Origin: Paratissierella sp033809995
Lineage (GTDB): Bacteria > Bacillota > Clostridia > Tissierellales > Tissierellaceae
NCBI GenBank assembly: GCA_033809995.1
Contig: JAPXKQ010000001.1
Span: 1 to 64,000 of the forward strand
DNA length: 64,000 nucleotides
Direction: 5' to 3'
Shown: in pieces, positions 16,104 to 24,332 of the stretch
How positions within the stretch are numbered: the stretch's first letter is position 1
How the letters are laid out: the number at the start of each line of letters is the position of its first letter
Translations under genes and position numbers: made by a program
Notes under the pieces: generated by a model
What the model was told of the DNA's origin: nothing
Database searches by the model: none
Seen by the model: the letters and a program-made list of their open reading frames with translations, nothing else

Positions 16104-16189
16104 AAAGTAGTATATATTAGTATTCTTATGTATGGTGTAAAAAAATCCACAAATAGATACAATGATAGTGGGTTCATATATACTACTTT
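16104..16189 (+). repeat. 14-bp inverted repeat in the leader of the SLH gene
   Basis: AAAGTAGTATATAT (16104-16117) and ATATATACTACTTT (16176-16189) are perfect complements separated by 58 nt. The right arm ends 17 bp before the ATG at 16207, so pairing would place the ribosome site just outside a long stem. Confidence 0.6.
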
Positions 16190-16206
16190 AACGGGAAGTG
16201 TTAATA

Positions 16207-17565
16207 ATGAAAATTAAATTTAAGACCATAGTACAAATTTTGATTATAACTATATTAGTGGGCTATTTTACCTTTAATTTAGCACAATCTACCTTTGCAA
16301 CAAATCAAAGTAAAAGTCCAAATGTCATTGTTACAATAAACGGTGATGGTAGTATATCACAGGAAGGGAACTTATTCGATGGGCAGTTGTATCCAGCTAC
16401 AGTAGAGCAGGCTGAAAAAGGAATAGGTGGAATTAGTGGAGTTATTAGGATTAGTAATCAATTTAAAAAAATTGATGTTAATAACATGGCAGTAGGTTTA
16501 AAGAAAATAGAGATAAGAAATGGTTATACAGAACAAGAGGTATTTGATTCATTTCTCAGAAACGTTAGATTGAAAATAGAAAAGGGTGTGCTTTTCTCAT
16601 TCGACAGAACAATAATAGATTATACAAACCTTGAAAATGTCTTATATGAGCGAGATAGTAAGGAATATAAAGGATATGTACTAGAGCCAAAGGATAAATT
16701 TAGTTTAGCAAGAGGAGAAACCATAGATTTAAAATATACACTTCAAATGGTTCCGGAAGCAGGCAATGAATTACAGTCACTTACGGCTCATATGCCCATA
16801 TACATAAACTTAATGGAAAACATCGTGGATAATGGTGGCGGAGATAACGATGATGACAATGATAATGGAGACAAAGAAGAAATCATAGATGAACCAGTTC
16901 CTGAGGCATCATTAAACATAAAGGATCACATCCAATATATCCAAGGTTATCCTGATAATACAGTAAGACCAGAAGGATTGATAACTAGAGAAGAGGTATC
17001 AGCAGTATTTTATAGACTTCTTGAAACAGAATATAAATGGAGTATATTGACCCTAGCTGAAAACTTCCCAGATGTTGAATCAAATAGATGGTCAGTTAAA
17101 CATATAGCAACACTTGCTAATGGAAGTATTATAAATGGATATCCAGATGGAAGCTTCAGACCAGGTGGTTATATAACTAGAGCCGAATTAGCAACCATAG
17201 CATCAAAGTTTGATAAATTATCTACTTCAAATAGTAATTTATTCTCTGACATTAGTGGACACTGGGCAAGTGAGTACATTAATTCTGCAGCTTTAAAAGG
17301 CTGGGTAAATGGGTATCCGGATGGAACTTTTAAGCCAGACAAATATATAACTAGGGCTGAATTTGCAACATTAGTAAATAATGTGTTGGAAAGAAGGGTC
17401 CATAAAGAACACATATTATCAGATGCTAAGAGATTCCCTGATTTATTGGATACAATGTGGTATTACGAAGCTATGATGGAGGCTATTAACAGTCACCTGT
17501 ATATAAGACTTGATGACACATACGAACAATGGACAGAAGTATATTATCCTAAATTAGATATGTAA
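16207..17565 (+). CDS. Secreted protein with three SLH domains
   Basis: A 452-residue surface protein. The N-terminal signal peptide (about 1-32) ends near STFATNQ. An unassigned beta-rich domain (about 35-210) precedes an Asp/Asn-rich acidic linker (about 217-235). Three S-layer homology domains start near residues 240, 298 and 356, each with the GYPDxTxRPxxxITRxE pattern. SLH domains attach proteins to pyruvylated wall polymers, so this is a cell-wall-anchored protein. It closes the SipW/TasA-like locus and may anchor the filament to the wall. The ATG at 16207 is preferred over the GTG at 16198, which belongs to the GGGAAGTG ribosome site. Confidence 0.88.
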   Translation: MKIKFKTIVQILIITILVGYFTFNLAQSTFATNQSKSPNVIVTINGDGSISQEGNLFDGQLYPATVEQAEKGIGGISGVIRISNQFKKIDVNNMAVGLKKIEIRNGYTEQEVFDSFLRNVRLKIEKGVLFSFDRTIIDYTNLENVLYERDSKEYKGYVLEPKDKFSLARGETIDLKYTLQMVPEAGNELQSLTAHMPIYINLMENIVDNGGGDNDDDNDNGDKEEIIDEPVPEASLNIKDHIQYIQGYPDNTVRPEGLITREEVSAVFYRLLETEYKWSILTLAENFPDVESNRWSVKHIATLANGSIINGYPDGSFRPGGYITRAELATIASKFDKLSTSNSNLFSDISGHWASEYINSAALKGWVNGYPDGTFKPDKYITRAEFATLVNNVLERRVHKEHILSDAKRFPDLLDTMWYYEAMMEAINSHLYIRLDDTYEQWTEVYYPKLDM

Positions 17566-17641
17566 TAATGGTAGGCACGAGGTTTAGTGCCTACTATTAA
17601 ATTAACGCCAAGTAATTAAAGTTTTATTAATATAAAAATAG

Positions 17642-17672
17642 CAGGGTAGGATTATAAATCTTACCTTGTTTT
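17642..17672 (+). terminator. Terminator after the SLH gene
   Basis: CAGGGTAGGATT pairs with AATCTTACCTTG (17643-17668) and is followed by TTTT. An upstream hairpin AATGGTAGGCAC/GTGCCTACTATT (17568-17600) lacks a U-run. Confidence 0.6.
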
Positions 17673-17782
17673 AATTAAGGGTTGTCTTCCCCTTTACAAT
17701 CTTCATTTTTTTTAATATCATAAGAGAAGGAAGATTTTAAAGCTAAAGGAGTTGAAAGTAAGGTTTTAGACCTTGCAAATAT

Positions 17783-18871
17783 ATGAAAATTGGATTAATC
17801 GGTTTACCATCGGTAGGTAAAACTACTTTGTTTAATTTACTCACAGGATCAAATATAGAGACTACGGGATTTTCAACTGGGAAGGTTGAGGCAAATTTGG
17901 GTATTGCTAAGATACCCGATGAAAGAATTGACTTCTTAAGAGATATGTATAATCCTAAAAAAGCCACTTATGCAACTATTGAAGTAATAGATGTTCCAGG
18001 ACTTGTAAAAGGTTCATCTGCCGGTAAAGGAGTTGGGAATCAGTTTTTGGACAATATAAGAAAGACTGATGCGTTAGTTCATATTATCAGGGCTTTCGAA
18101 AATGACAATGTAATTCATGAGGAAGGCTCCATTGACCCTATGAGAGATATAGAAACAATCAATATGGAATTATTATTTGCTGACTTAGGAGTTATTGAAA
18201 ACCGTATTGAAAGAATAGAGACATCTAAAAAGGTAACTAAGGAGAACTTAGCAGAATTAGAAGTGCTTAAAAAATGCAGAGAGGCATTAGAGAATGGATT
18301 ACTTATTCATAATGTGGATTTAGATGATGAAGAGAAAGAATTATTGAAGACATTCTCTTTCCTCTCTGAACAGCCTATGATTTTAGTTGTAAATATAGAC
18401 GAAAATCAATTAGCAGAGAAGAATTATCCTGGAAAGGAACAATTAGAAAAATTCTCAAAAGAAACAAATACTCCGCTAATTGAAGTTAGTATTAAGACTG
18501 AATTAGAAATCACTGAATTAGAGGAAGAAGATAGAGAGATGTTTATTGAGGAATTGGGTATTACTGAGTCAGGTATCGATAAACTTTCTAAGACAGCTTA
18601 TGATCACTTAGGACTTATTTCATTCTTAACTGCAGGAACTGATGAAGTAAGAGCATGGCCTATTAGAAAAGGTACCATTGCAAAGCTTGCAGCAGGTAAA
18701 ATCCATTCTGATATTGAAAAAGGGTTTATTAGAGCTGAGGTTTGTAGATTCAAAGATTTAAAGGAACATGGCTCCATGGTTAAGGCTAAGGAGAAAGGTC
18801 TTGTAACATTAGAGGGTAAAGAGTATATTGTTCAAGATGGAGATATTATAAATTTCAGATTTAATGTATAA
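17783..18871 (+). CDS. ychF: YchF-type P-loop ATPase (Obg family)
   Basis: A 362-residue protein with an N-terminal G domain (G1 GLPSVGKTTL at about 8-17, G3 DVPGLVKGSSAGKGVGNQFLDNIRKTDALVHIIRAF), an inserted coiled-coil domain (about 125-200) and a C-terminal TGS domain ending in IVQDGDIINFRFNV. YchF binds ATP rather than GTP and associates with ribosomes, with links to redox stress. The length and all motifs are typical. It is a stand-alone housekeeping gene with its own terminator at 18876. Confidence 0.96.
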   Translation: MKIGLIGLPSVGKTTLFNLLTGSNIETTGFSTGKVEANLGIAKIPDERIDFLRDMYNPKKATYATIEVIDVPGLVKGSSAGKGVGNQFLDNIRKTDALVHIIRAFENDNVIHEEGSIDPMRDIETINMELLFADLGVIENRIERIETSKKVTKENLAELEVLKKCREALENGLLIHNVDLDDEEKELLKTFSFLSEQPMILVVNIDENQLAEKNYPGKEQLEKFSKETNTPLIEVSIKTELEITELEEEDREMFIEELGITESGIDKLSKTAYDHLGLISFLTAGTDEVRAWPIRKGTIAKLAAGKIHSDIEKGFIRAEVCRFKDLKEHGSMVKAKEKGLVTLEGKEYIVQDGDIINFRFNV

Positions 18872-18875
18872 TAAT

Positions 18876-18905
18876 AGGAGAGGGAATTCCTCTCCTTTGT
18901 TTTAG
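18876..18905 (+). terminator. Terminator after ychF
   Basis: AGGAGAGG (18876-18883) pairs with CCTCTCCT (18889-18896) around GAATT, followed by a T-rich tail. Confidence 0.65.
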
Positions 18906-18932
18906 TTATTATTTTTAGAAAGAGTGATTTTT

Positions 18933-19808
18933 TTGGAAGATAAGGATTTAGGTTTAAAGGGTGAAGGTTGTGAAATACTTGTACCCTTCAATGAAAGAAA
19001 ACCTTTAGCTGATATAGAAAGAAGCATTATTAAAACATATAGAAAACATATATGGAGTAAGTTTATCAAGGCGATAAAAGAGTATGAGCTTATACAAGAT
19101 GGGGACAAAATAGCTGTTGCTATTTCAGGCGGTAAGGATAGTTTACTTATGGCAAAGCTATTTCAAGAACTCTATAAGAATGGTAATCAAAACTTTGAGG
19201 TAGAATATATTGCCATGGACCCTGGGTATCATCCTGATATTAGGGAACTACTAGAGGACAACTGTAAATATTTAAATATTCCCGTCCACATCTATGACGC
19301 AGATGTATTTAAAGTAGCAGACAAAATTGCTGGGGATTATCCTTGCTATATGTGTGCCAGAATGAGAAGAGGTGCTTTATATGGTAAGGCAAAGGAATTA
19401 GGGTGCAATAAATTAGCCTTAGGTCACCATTTCAATGATGTAATTGAAACTACAATGCTAAACTTATTATGTGCTGGTAGTTTTAAGACCATGATGCCAA
19501 AGCTCAAGGCACAAAACTTTGAGAATATGGAGCTTATAAGACCATTGTATCTAATAGAGGAAAAGTATATTCAAAGGTTTATCCAAAACAGTGGAATATG
19601 GCCTTTAAATTGTGCTTGTATGGTAGCAGCTAAGAGAATAGGGAATAAAAGATATGAGATAAAAGACTTAATTGAGAAATTAAAAGAAACATTTACCAAT
19701 GTTGACATGTCCATATTTAGAGCAGCTGAAAATGTAAATATGGAGGCTATCTTAGGTTGGGAAAAGGACGGAAAGAAAACTTCTTTTTTAGATGAATACG
19801 ATGATTAA
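18933..19808 (+). CDS. TtcA-like tRNA 2-thiolation ATPase
   Basis: A 291-residue PP-loop enzyme. The ATP pyrophosphatase motif is AISGGKDSLLMAKLF (about residues 66-80). A central CYMCARMRRGALY holds the CxxC of TtcA-type proteins, GHHFNDVIETTMLNLL follows, and a distal NCACMVAAKRIG carries further cysteines that could bind an Fe-S cluster. Such enzymes adenylate and thiolate cytidine or uridine in tRNA. The TTG at 18933 is chosen because AAAGAGTG lies 6 nt upstream; the GTG at 18924 is part of that site. The related TtuA and other PP-loop thiolases are alternatives. Confidence 0.82.
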   Translation: MEDKDLGLKGEGCEILVPFNERKPLADIERSIIKTYRKHIWSKFIKAIKEYELIQDGDKIAVAISGGKDSLLMAKLFQELYKNGNQNFEVEYIAMDPGYHPDIRELLEDNCKYLNIPVHIYDADVFKVADKIAGDYPCYMCARMRRGALYGKAKELGCNKLALGHHFNDVIETTMLNLLCAGSFKTMMPKLKAQNFENMELIRPLYLIEEKYIQRFIQNSGIWPLNCACMVAAKRIGNKRYEIKDLIEKLKETFTNVDMSIFRAAENVNMEAILGWEKDGKKTSFLDEYDD

Positions 19809-19820
19809 CGGGGGGATGGT

Positions 19821-19865
19821 ATGAGACCTGAGTCAAAAATAACCGTAAAGAGGGTAAATAAATGA
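19821..19865 (+). CDS. Possible 14-residue peptide coupled to the YczE-like gene
   Basis: A small ATG frame (MRPESKITVKRVNK) begins 12 bp after the TtcA-like stop, behind a G-rich but non-standard ribosome site (GGGGGGATGGT). Its TGA overlaps the next ATG as ATGA (19862-19865). It could be a leader peptide used for translational coupling, or a chance frame; no homology can be judged at this length. Confidence 0.3.
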   Translation: MRPESKITVKRVNK

Positions 19866-20527
19866 AAAAGCAAATAATTAGATTAATAAAGCTAATACTA
19901 GGGTTGTTTTTATTTGCCGTTGGGATTGTAATGACCTTAAATGCAAATCTTGGAGTAGCCCCTTGGGATGTTTTCCATCAAGGATTGTCAAGGGTTACAG
20001 GTATTACAATAGGACAGGCTAACATAGCAGTAGGTCTATTGATTGTAATTCTAGATGTAGTATTGGGTCAAGATATAGGTTGGGGTACAATTTCAAATAT
20101 GATATTAATAGGAACCTTTATAGACATTCTAATGTTAAACAATCTAATTCCTACATTTAATAGTTTTTTCCCTAGTTTAATAATGCTAATATTAGGGATT
20201 GTATTGGAAGGATATGGATGTTGGATATATTTGTTGGCTCAATTAGGTGCAGGTCCAAGGGATGGCTTGATGGTAATATTGACAAAAAGAACAGGAAAGT
20301 CTGTACAATTCAATAAGAGCATGACTGAATTAGGTGCTGTAATTGTTGGATATTTTCTTGGTGGAAGTTTAGGACTTGGGACTGTAATAATGGCATTTTT
20401 AGGAGGTCCCATATTCCAATGGGTATTTAAGACGGTCAATTTTAATGTGAAAGATGTGGAACACAGATTTATCCAAGATGATATTAAATATTTAAAAGAA
20501 AAGTTTAAGGTAGAGGAAGAAAATTAA
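19862..20527 (+). CDS. YczE/YyaS/YitT-family membrane protein
   Basis: A 221-residue membrane protein with about five transmembrane segments and the family pattern near the N-terminus (LGLFLFAVGIVMTLNANLGVAPWDVFHQGLS), repeated in the second half as LLAQLGAGPRDGLMVIL. The family is widespread in Bacillota; YczE of Bacillus affects surfactin-type antibiotic production, but the molecular function is not known. It follows the TtcA-like gene closely and may be in the same transcript. AAAGAGGG lies before the ATG. Confidence 0.85.
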   Translation: MKKQIIRLIKLILGLFLFAVGIVMTLNANLGVAPWDVFHQGLSRVTGITIGQANIAVGLLIVILDVVLGQDIGWGTISNMILIGTFIDILMLNNLIPTFNSFFPSLIMLILGIVLEGYGCWIYLLAQLGAGPRDGLMVILTKRTGKSVQFNKSMTELGAVIVGYFLGGSLGLGTVIMAFLGGPIFQWVFKTVNFNVKDVEHRFIQDDIKYLKEKFKVEEEN

Positions 20528-20539
20528 AGGGGCGGTATT

Positions 20540-20640
20540 ACTTGTCATCTCGAGCGTAGTCGAGAGATCTCTGCTTTTAATCTTTCAAAAGATGAGATTT
20601 CTCCATTACACTACGTTTCAGTCGAAATGACAGTGAGGTT
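20540..20640. repeat. Dispersed intergenic repeat (inverted pair)
   Basis: GTCATCTCGAGCGTAGTCGA (20543-20562) with GAGATCTCTGCTTTTAATC is followed by GATGAGATTTCTCCATTACA and CGTTTCAGTCGAAATGACA (20613-20631), an inverted partner. The two halves form a long imperfect hairpin between two convergent genes. Confidence 0.65.
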
Positions 20641-20653
20641 CCATGGAACCCCA

Positions 20654-22006
20654 CTATATCTCATGCATATCTATTATCTCCATTATAGGTTTAAAGCCTT
20701 CTCCATCATATATTGGTCCATCAAGATATTCTGCCTCTCCAACTTGATTGTCATAAGGGTCAGACCTTAGGAATTTCTTTTCAGGTGAGAATTCATAGTG
20801 GAACTCAGAATTTGCTACCATTCTAAATGGATCGAGATTTCCAAAATAAAAATTCCATCTCTTTTCGTTATTGTTTCTTAATGCTCCTCCACCAAAGGAT
20901 GGGTCAGCAAATAGCCAACCATATGGCTCTATATAAAATTGTGCCCAGTCATGGCAACCAATATATTCTGGATCAACATATAGTCCTGATTGCCATCTTG
21001 CGGGAATCCCAACTATTCTACATAATGTAATAAACAATAATGCTTGAACTCCACAATCACCTTTTAAATTATATGCACAATATTCTGCAATACTTATTAA
21101 AGCTTGATATGATCGCACATAGGAATATTGAACATTTTTTGTGATATAGTCATATATTTTTCGTGCCTTTTTCAATGGATTTGTTTCTGTTCCTACTATT
21201 TCATTAGCCAAATCTACTAAGAATGGTGTAAAGATAATATGTGGGGGCAATTCTTCTGTATGAAATTTAGGTTGCAATCTTGATACCTTATCAAAATCCA
21301 ATTTATTGTATTTAATATGATTTTCATAGGAATATTCTACTGTAAATTTGTCCCCGCCTTTTACATCCTCTTCAAAGTAAATTGTTCTTTGGGGGTGGTT
21401 TTCAGGGGATATATATTTTATTTCATGGGATGCATTTAGTATTTTAATATTTTTAATCTGAATTGCATTTTGAGGTATTGGAATATGGATTCTTATCTTA
21501 TCTCCAATTCTTGTTCCTTCTTCCATTAACTCAATACCAGTTTTTACGTAGATAAAATACTTTTTCTCTCCGTTGGAGATGATTTCATTTACTGTATCGT
21601 TTAATATAGTGCTTGGGTTTTCATCATCTTTATTTTTAAGTCTATTCTTTATATCCTTATTTACTTTCAATATATTTTCAAAGAAACTTCTATGAAACAT
21701 AGGTTTCCCATCAATAAATATCCAATCTATATATCTTTGTGCCTTTAATTTATCTAATTCTTCTTGCGAAAAATTATCTATCTTCTTCTGCATCAACTCT
21801 AGGGCTTTATCATAAGAGTACGTATATTGTCTTTTTAATACTTTCATCCTATGTTTTTCAAAATTGAGTCGTTCTTTCAACATGGTTGAAATATTTCTAT
21901 TCATGTAAAGCGCTATCAATTTATTTGCTTCATCAAAGTTTCCAATTGTTACAAAATTTTTGATATCATCAGGTAAATCTGCTACTAAATACCTTAAACT
22001 ATTCAT
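20654..22006 (-). CDS. Transglutaminase-like (cysteine protease fold) protein
   Basis: A 450-residue protein without a signal peptide. The N-terminal half (1-250) is helical then beta-rich, with no family I can name. Residues about 285-400 form a transglutaminase-like core: the cysteine in KGDCGVQALLFITLCRIVGIPARWQSG, the histidine in GCHDWAQFYIEPYG and the aspartate in WLFADPSFGGG make up the usual Cys-His-Asp triad. Bacterial members are peptidases or hydrolases more often than cross-linkers. The C-terminal segment describes a normal end. It is convergent with the YczE-like gene and stands alone; the substrate is unknown. Confidence 0.8.
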   Translation of the reverse strand: MNSLRYLVADLPDDIKNFVTIGNFDEANKLIALYMNRNISTMLKERLNFEKHRMKVLKRQYTYSYDKALELMQKKIDNFSQEELDKLKAQRYIDWIFIDGKPMFHRSFFENILKVNKDIKNRLKNKDDENPSTILNDTVNEIISNGEKKYFIYVKTGIELMEEGTRIGDKIRIHIPIPQNAIQIKNIKILNASHEIKYISPENHPQRTIYFEEDVKGGDKFTVEYSYENHIKYNKLDFDKVSRLQPKFHTEELPPHIIFTPFLVDLANEIVGTETNPLKKARKIYDYITKNVQYSYVRSYQALISIAEYCAYNLKGDCGVQALLFITLCRIVGIPARWQSGLYVDPEYIGCHDWAQFYIEPYGWLFADPSFGGGALRNNNEKRWNFYFGNLDPFRMVANSEFHYEFSPEKKFLRSDPYDNQVGEAEYLDGPIYDGEGFKPIMEIIDMHEI

Positions 22007-22029
22007 TAATTAAGCCCCCTTATTTTAAT

Positions 22030-22135
22030 ATCTTCTCGAGCCGTAGGGACGGGGTTCCATACCCGCCCGATATGGATCTCATCTTTTAAAAACTGAGATT
22101 TCTCCACTACGGTTGAAATGACACTTTGTTAACCC
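22030..22135. repeat. Dispersed intergenic repeat
   Basis: The segment contains a TTCTCGAGCCGTAGGGACG unit, GGATCTCATC, CTGAGATTTCTCCACTACGG and TTGAAATGACA. It is a diverged copy of the element at 20540, again with a GTCAT half-site inverted at the end. Confidence 0.55.
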
Positions 22136-22137
22136 TT

Positions 22138-23469
22138 TTAAATTTCTATATTAAATGATACACCTATATCCTCATTTTTAGCATAAATAGTTGAGTTGTG
22201 AATGTCCAATATTCTCTTTACTATTGCTAAACCTAGACCGAATTCTCCTTTATATCCCTTATTAAATTCCATAAACATATTATCAAGCAATGTTTTGTCA
22301 AAGTGTGGTCCATCGTTATATATTCTAAGATATGTTTTTTCTTTGGATTTCTTCAAAGAGATTTGGATTTGGGATTTTGCATATCGAATTTGATTATCGA
22401 TTAAGTTTTCAATTACAATTCTCCATTGTTCTAAATCTCCTTTGATATGGACTTCATCTAAATCAATATCCCAATCCAAGTCTTTTCGGTTCCAATTCAG
22501 CCTATCTACCACATCTCTAATAAGTGTATCTAAAGAAAATTCTTCTAAGTTCTCGTGGGCGTGATTTTCAAGATAGTCAAGCTTAGTTAAATATAGTAGA
22601 TTCCTTATCTTTTTTTCCAGTCTTTCTGCTTCTTCATCAATGATTGCAATTGAATTGTTTAAATTGCCTTTTGGGAAGATGCCATCATTAATTGCCTGAG
22701 CATAACTTCTTATTACCATTACAGGAGTCTTTAATTCATGGGATATATGTTGCAAGAAGGATTGCTCCGTCTCATCTTGACGTATTAGTTCAGTCCTCAA
22801 TTCTTCTATTGAATTGCCCAGTTTTCCTATTTCATCTTTTCTATCAACTACAATAGGCTCATTCCATTCCTTGTTAGCAAGTCGATATACACGTTGTTGT
22901 AAATTTACCAATGGTCTAGAGAGGTATCTTGACAATAGTATTGCTGGTATCCAGCTCAATAATATGACAATAATCATAGTATTCAACAGCTTCTTAAAAA
23001 GTGTATCAACTAAGTCCTCTCTATAAGCATCACCCATATAAGATACTAAATAAGCTTCGCGACCAAAAGCGTGACCTTTAGTAATTGTGTAAAATACTCT
23101 TTCATTATTTATTTTTCCTGTATAATGTTGTGATGTCTTCTTCTGAACTTCTATTTCTTTCTTTACCTGAGTTAGAAAGTCTACTGTAATAGGTGAACTT
23201 AATACTACTTGATTTCCTCCATAGATTAGTATATGCCTTACTGTTCGTGTATCCTGTAATTTGTCAGTGCCAAGGATACTGTCATCTGGATTTATAACTT
23301 CAAATTGATTGAATATAATTTCTTGTGCAGAGTCTATTGTCCTATAAAGTTCCTTCGTAAAGAAATCTCTTAAGGTTAGTGGCATTATAAAAGATAAAAG
23401 AATAGAGATTACCAAAGTAATAATTACGAATACTATCCATATTTGAATTGATAAGGGATAATTCTTCAT
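22138..23469 (-). CDS. cssS: Secretion-stress sensor histidine kinase CssS
   Basis: A 443-residue kinase with transmembrane segments at about 10-32 and 160-185 flanking an extracytoplasmic domain, a HAMP domain (about 185-235), HisKA with the phosphorylated histidine in HISHELKTPVMVIRSYAQAI, and a C-terminal HATPase (N-box ENLIDNQIRYA, GxG in EFGLGLAIVKRIL). Segments such as LSWIPAILLSRYLSRPLVNL, DRKDEIGKLGNSIEELR and GIFPKGNL closely resemble Bacillus CssS. CssS senses misfolded exported protein. It overlaps cssR by 4 bp and lies divergent to htrA, the classical target. Confidence 0.88.
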   Translation of the reverse strand: MKNYPLSIQIWIVFVIITLVISILLSFIMPLTLRDFFTKELYRTIDSAQEIIFNQFEVINPDDSILGTDKLQDTRTVRHILIYGGNQVVLSSPITVDFLTQVKKEIEVQKKTSQHYTGKINNERVFYTITKGHAFGREAYLVSYMGDAYREDLVDTLFKKLLNTMIIVILLSWIPAILLSRYLSRPLVNLQQRVYRLANKEWNEPIVVDRKDEIGKLGNSIEELRTELIRQDETEQSFLQHISHELKTPVMVIRSYAQAINDGIFPKGNLNNSIAIIDEEAERLEKKIRNLLYLTKLDYLENHAHENLEEFSLDTLIRDVVDRLNWNRKDLDWDIDLDEVHIKGDLEQWRIVIENLIDNQIRYAKSQIQISLKKSKEKTYLRIYNDGPHFDKTLLDNMFMEFNKGYKGEFGLGLAIVKRILDIHNSTIYAKNEDIGVSFNIEI

Positions 23470-24128
23470 TTTTTAATCACCCTATAGCCAAAACCATAAA
23501 CTGTCTCTAGGTCTAATTCTGGCATCTTTTTTCGCAAGCGACGAATCAAGTCATCAACGACCCTATCTGACCCGAAATAATCGTCTCCCCATATGCTATT
23601 TAAAATTTGCTCTCGAGATAGTGCTACGCCTTGATTATTTGATAAGTAAATAAGTAAATCATATTCCTTTGAAGTCAAATCAATAGTTTCTCCATCTAAG
23701 CTTACCAACCTACTATCTTTGTTTATTGTATATGGGGGTAATCTGTCTAGTGTAGACTTTTCTTGTTTAAATCTATCAAGCAGATTTCTTGCCCTAATAA
23801 CAAGCTCCCTTGGTAAAAATGGCTTTGCCAAGTAATCATCACTTCCTAATTCAAGCCCAACTACTCTATCTATATCCGCATCTCTAGCTGATATAAAGAT
23901 TACAGGTATATTGGGTGTCTTTACCTTAATCTCTCGAATAAGCTGATATCCATCAATATCAGGCAACATAATATCCAAGATCCATAAATCAGGTGGATTA
24001 GGAATTTGGTTTTGCGCCTCTTTTCCAGTTAAAAACGATGTGATATTCCATCCTTCCTTCTCTAAATATGTAGTTAGTACTAGATTTAAGTTCTTGTCAT
24101 CTTCAACTAAATATATCTTATAGGACAT
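23466..24128 (-). CDS. cssR: Secretion-stress response regulator CssR
   Basis: A 220-residue OmpR-family regulator with a receiver domain (VEDDKNL, phospho-acceptor Asp in WILDIMLPDIDGYQL, K in YLAKPFLPREL) and a winged helix (about 130-220, LTSKEYDLLIYLSNNQGVALSREQIL, DDLIRRLRKKM). The ATG at 24128 is used: the GTG at 24137 is part of the AGAGGTG ribosome site. Its partner kinase follows with a 4-bp overlap, and htrA is divergent, so it probably activates htrA in response to secretion stress. The 204-bp divergent region contains an AATTAAGAATTAAGAATTAA short repeat. Confidence 0.88.
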   Translation of the reverse strand: MSYKIYLVEDDKNLNLVLTTYLEKEGWNITSFLTGKEAQNQIPNPPDLWILDIMLPDIDGYQLIREIKVKTPNIPVIFISARDADIDRVVGLELGSDDYLAKPFLPRELVIRARNLLDRFKQEKSTLDRLPPYTINKDSRLVSLDGETIDLTSKEYDLLIYLSNNQGVALSREQILNSIWGDDYFGSDRVVDDLIRRLRKKMPELDLETVYGFGYRVIKK

Positions 24129-24332
24129 AAAAATCACCTCTTAGTTTTCTTTAAACTATTATACCAAAATTAACTAGAACATAACAAATTCCCACAACAA
24201 AAACATAATTTGTACATAAAATTGATACAATTATTGGGTAATATACAATTAAGAGTTAAGAATTAAGAATTAAAAATGAAGGTAAGAACTAAGATAGTTA
24301 TTACTATTTTGATTTAATAGGAGGTTGAAAAT

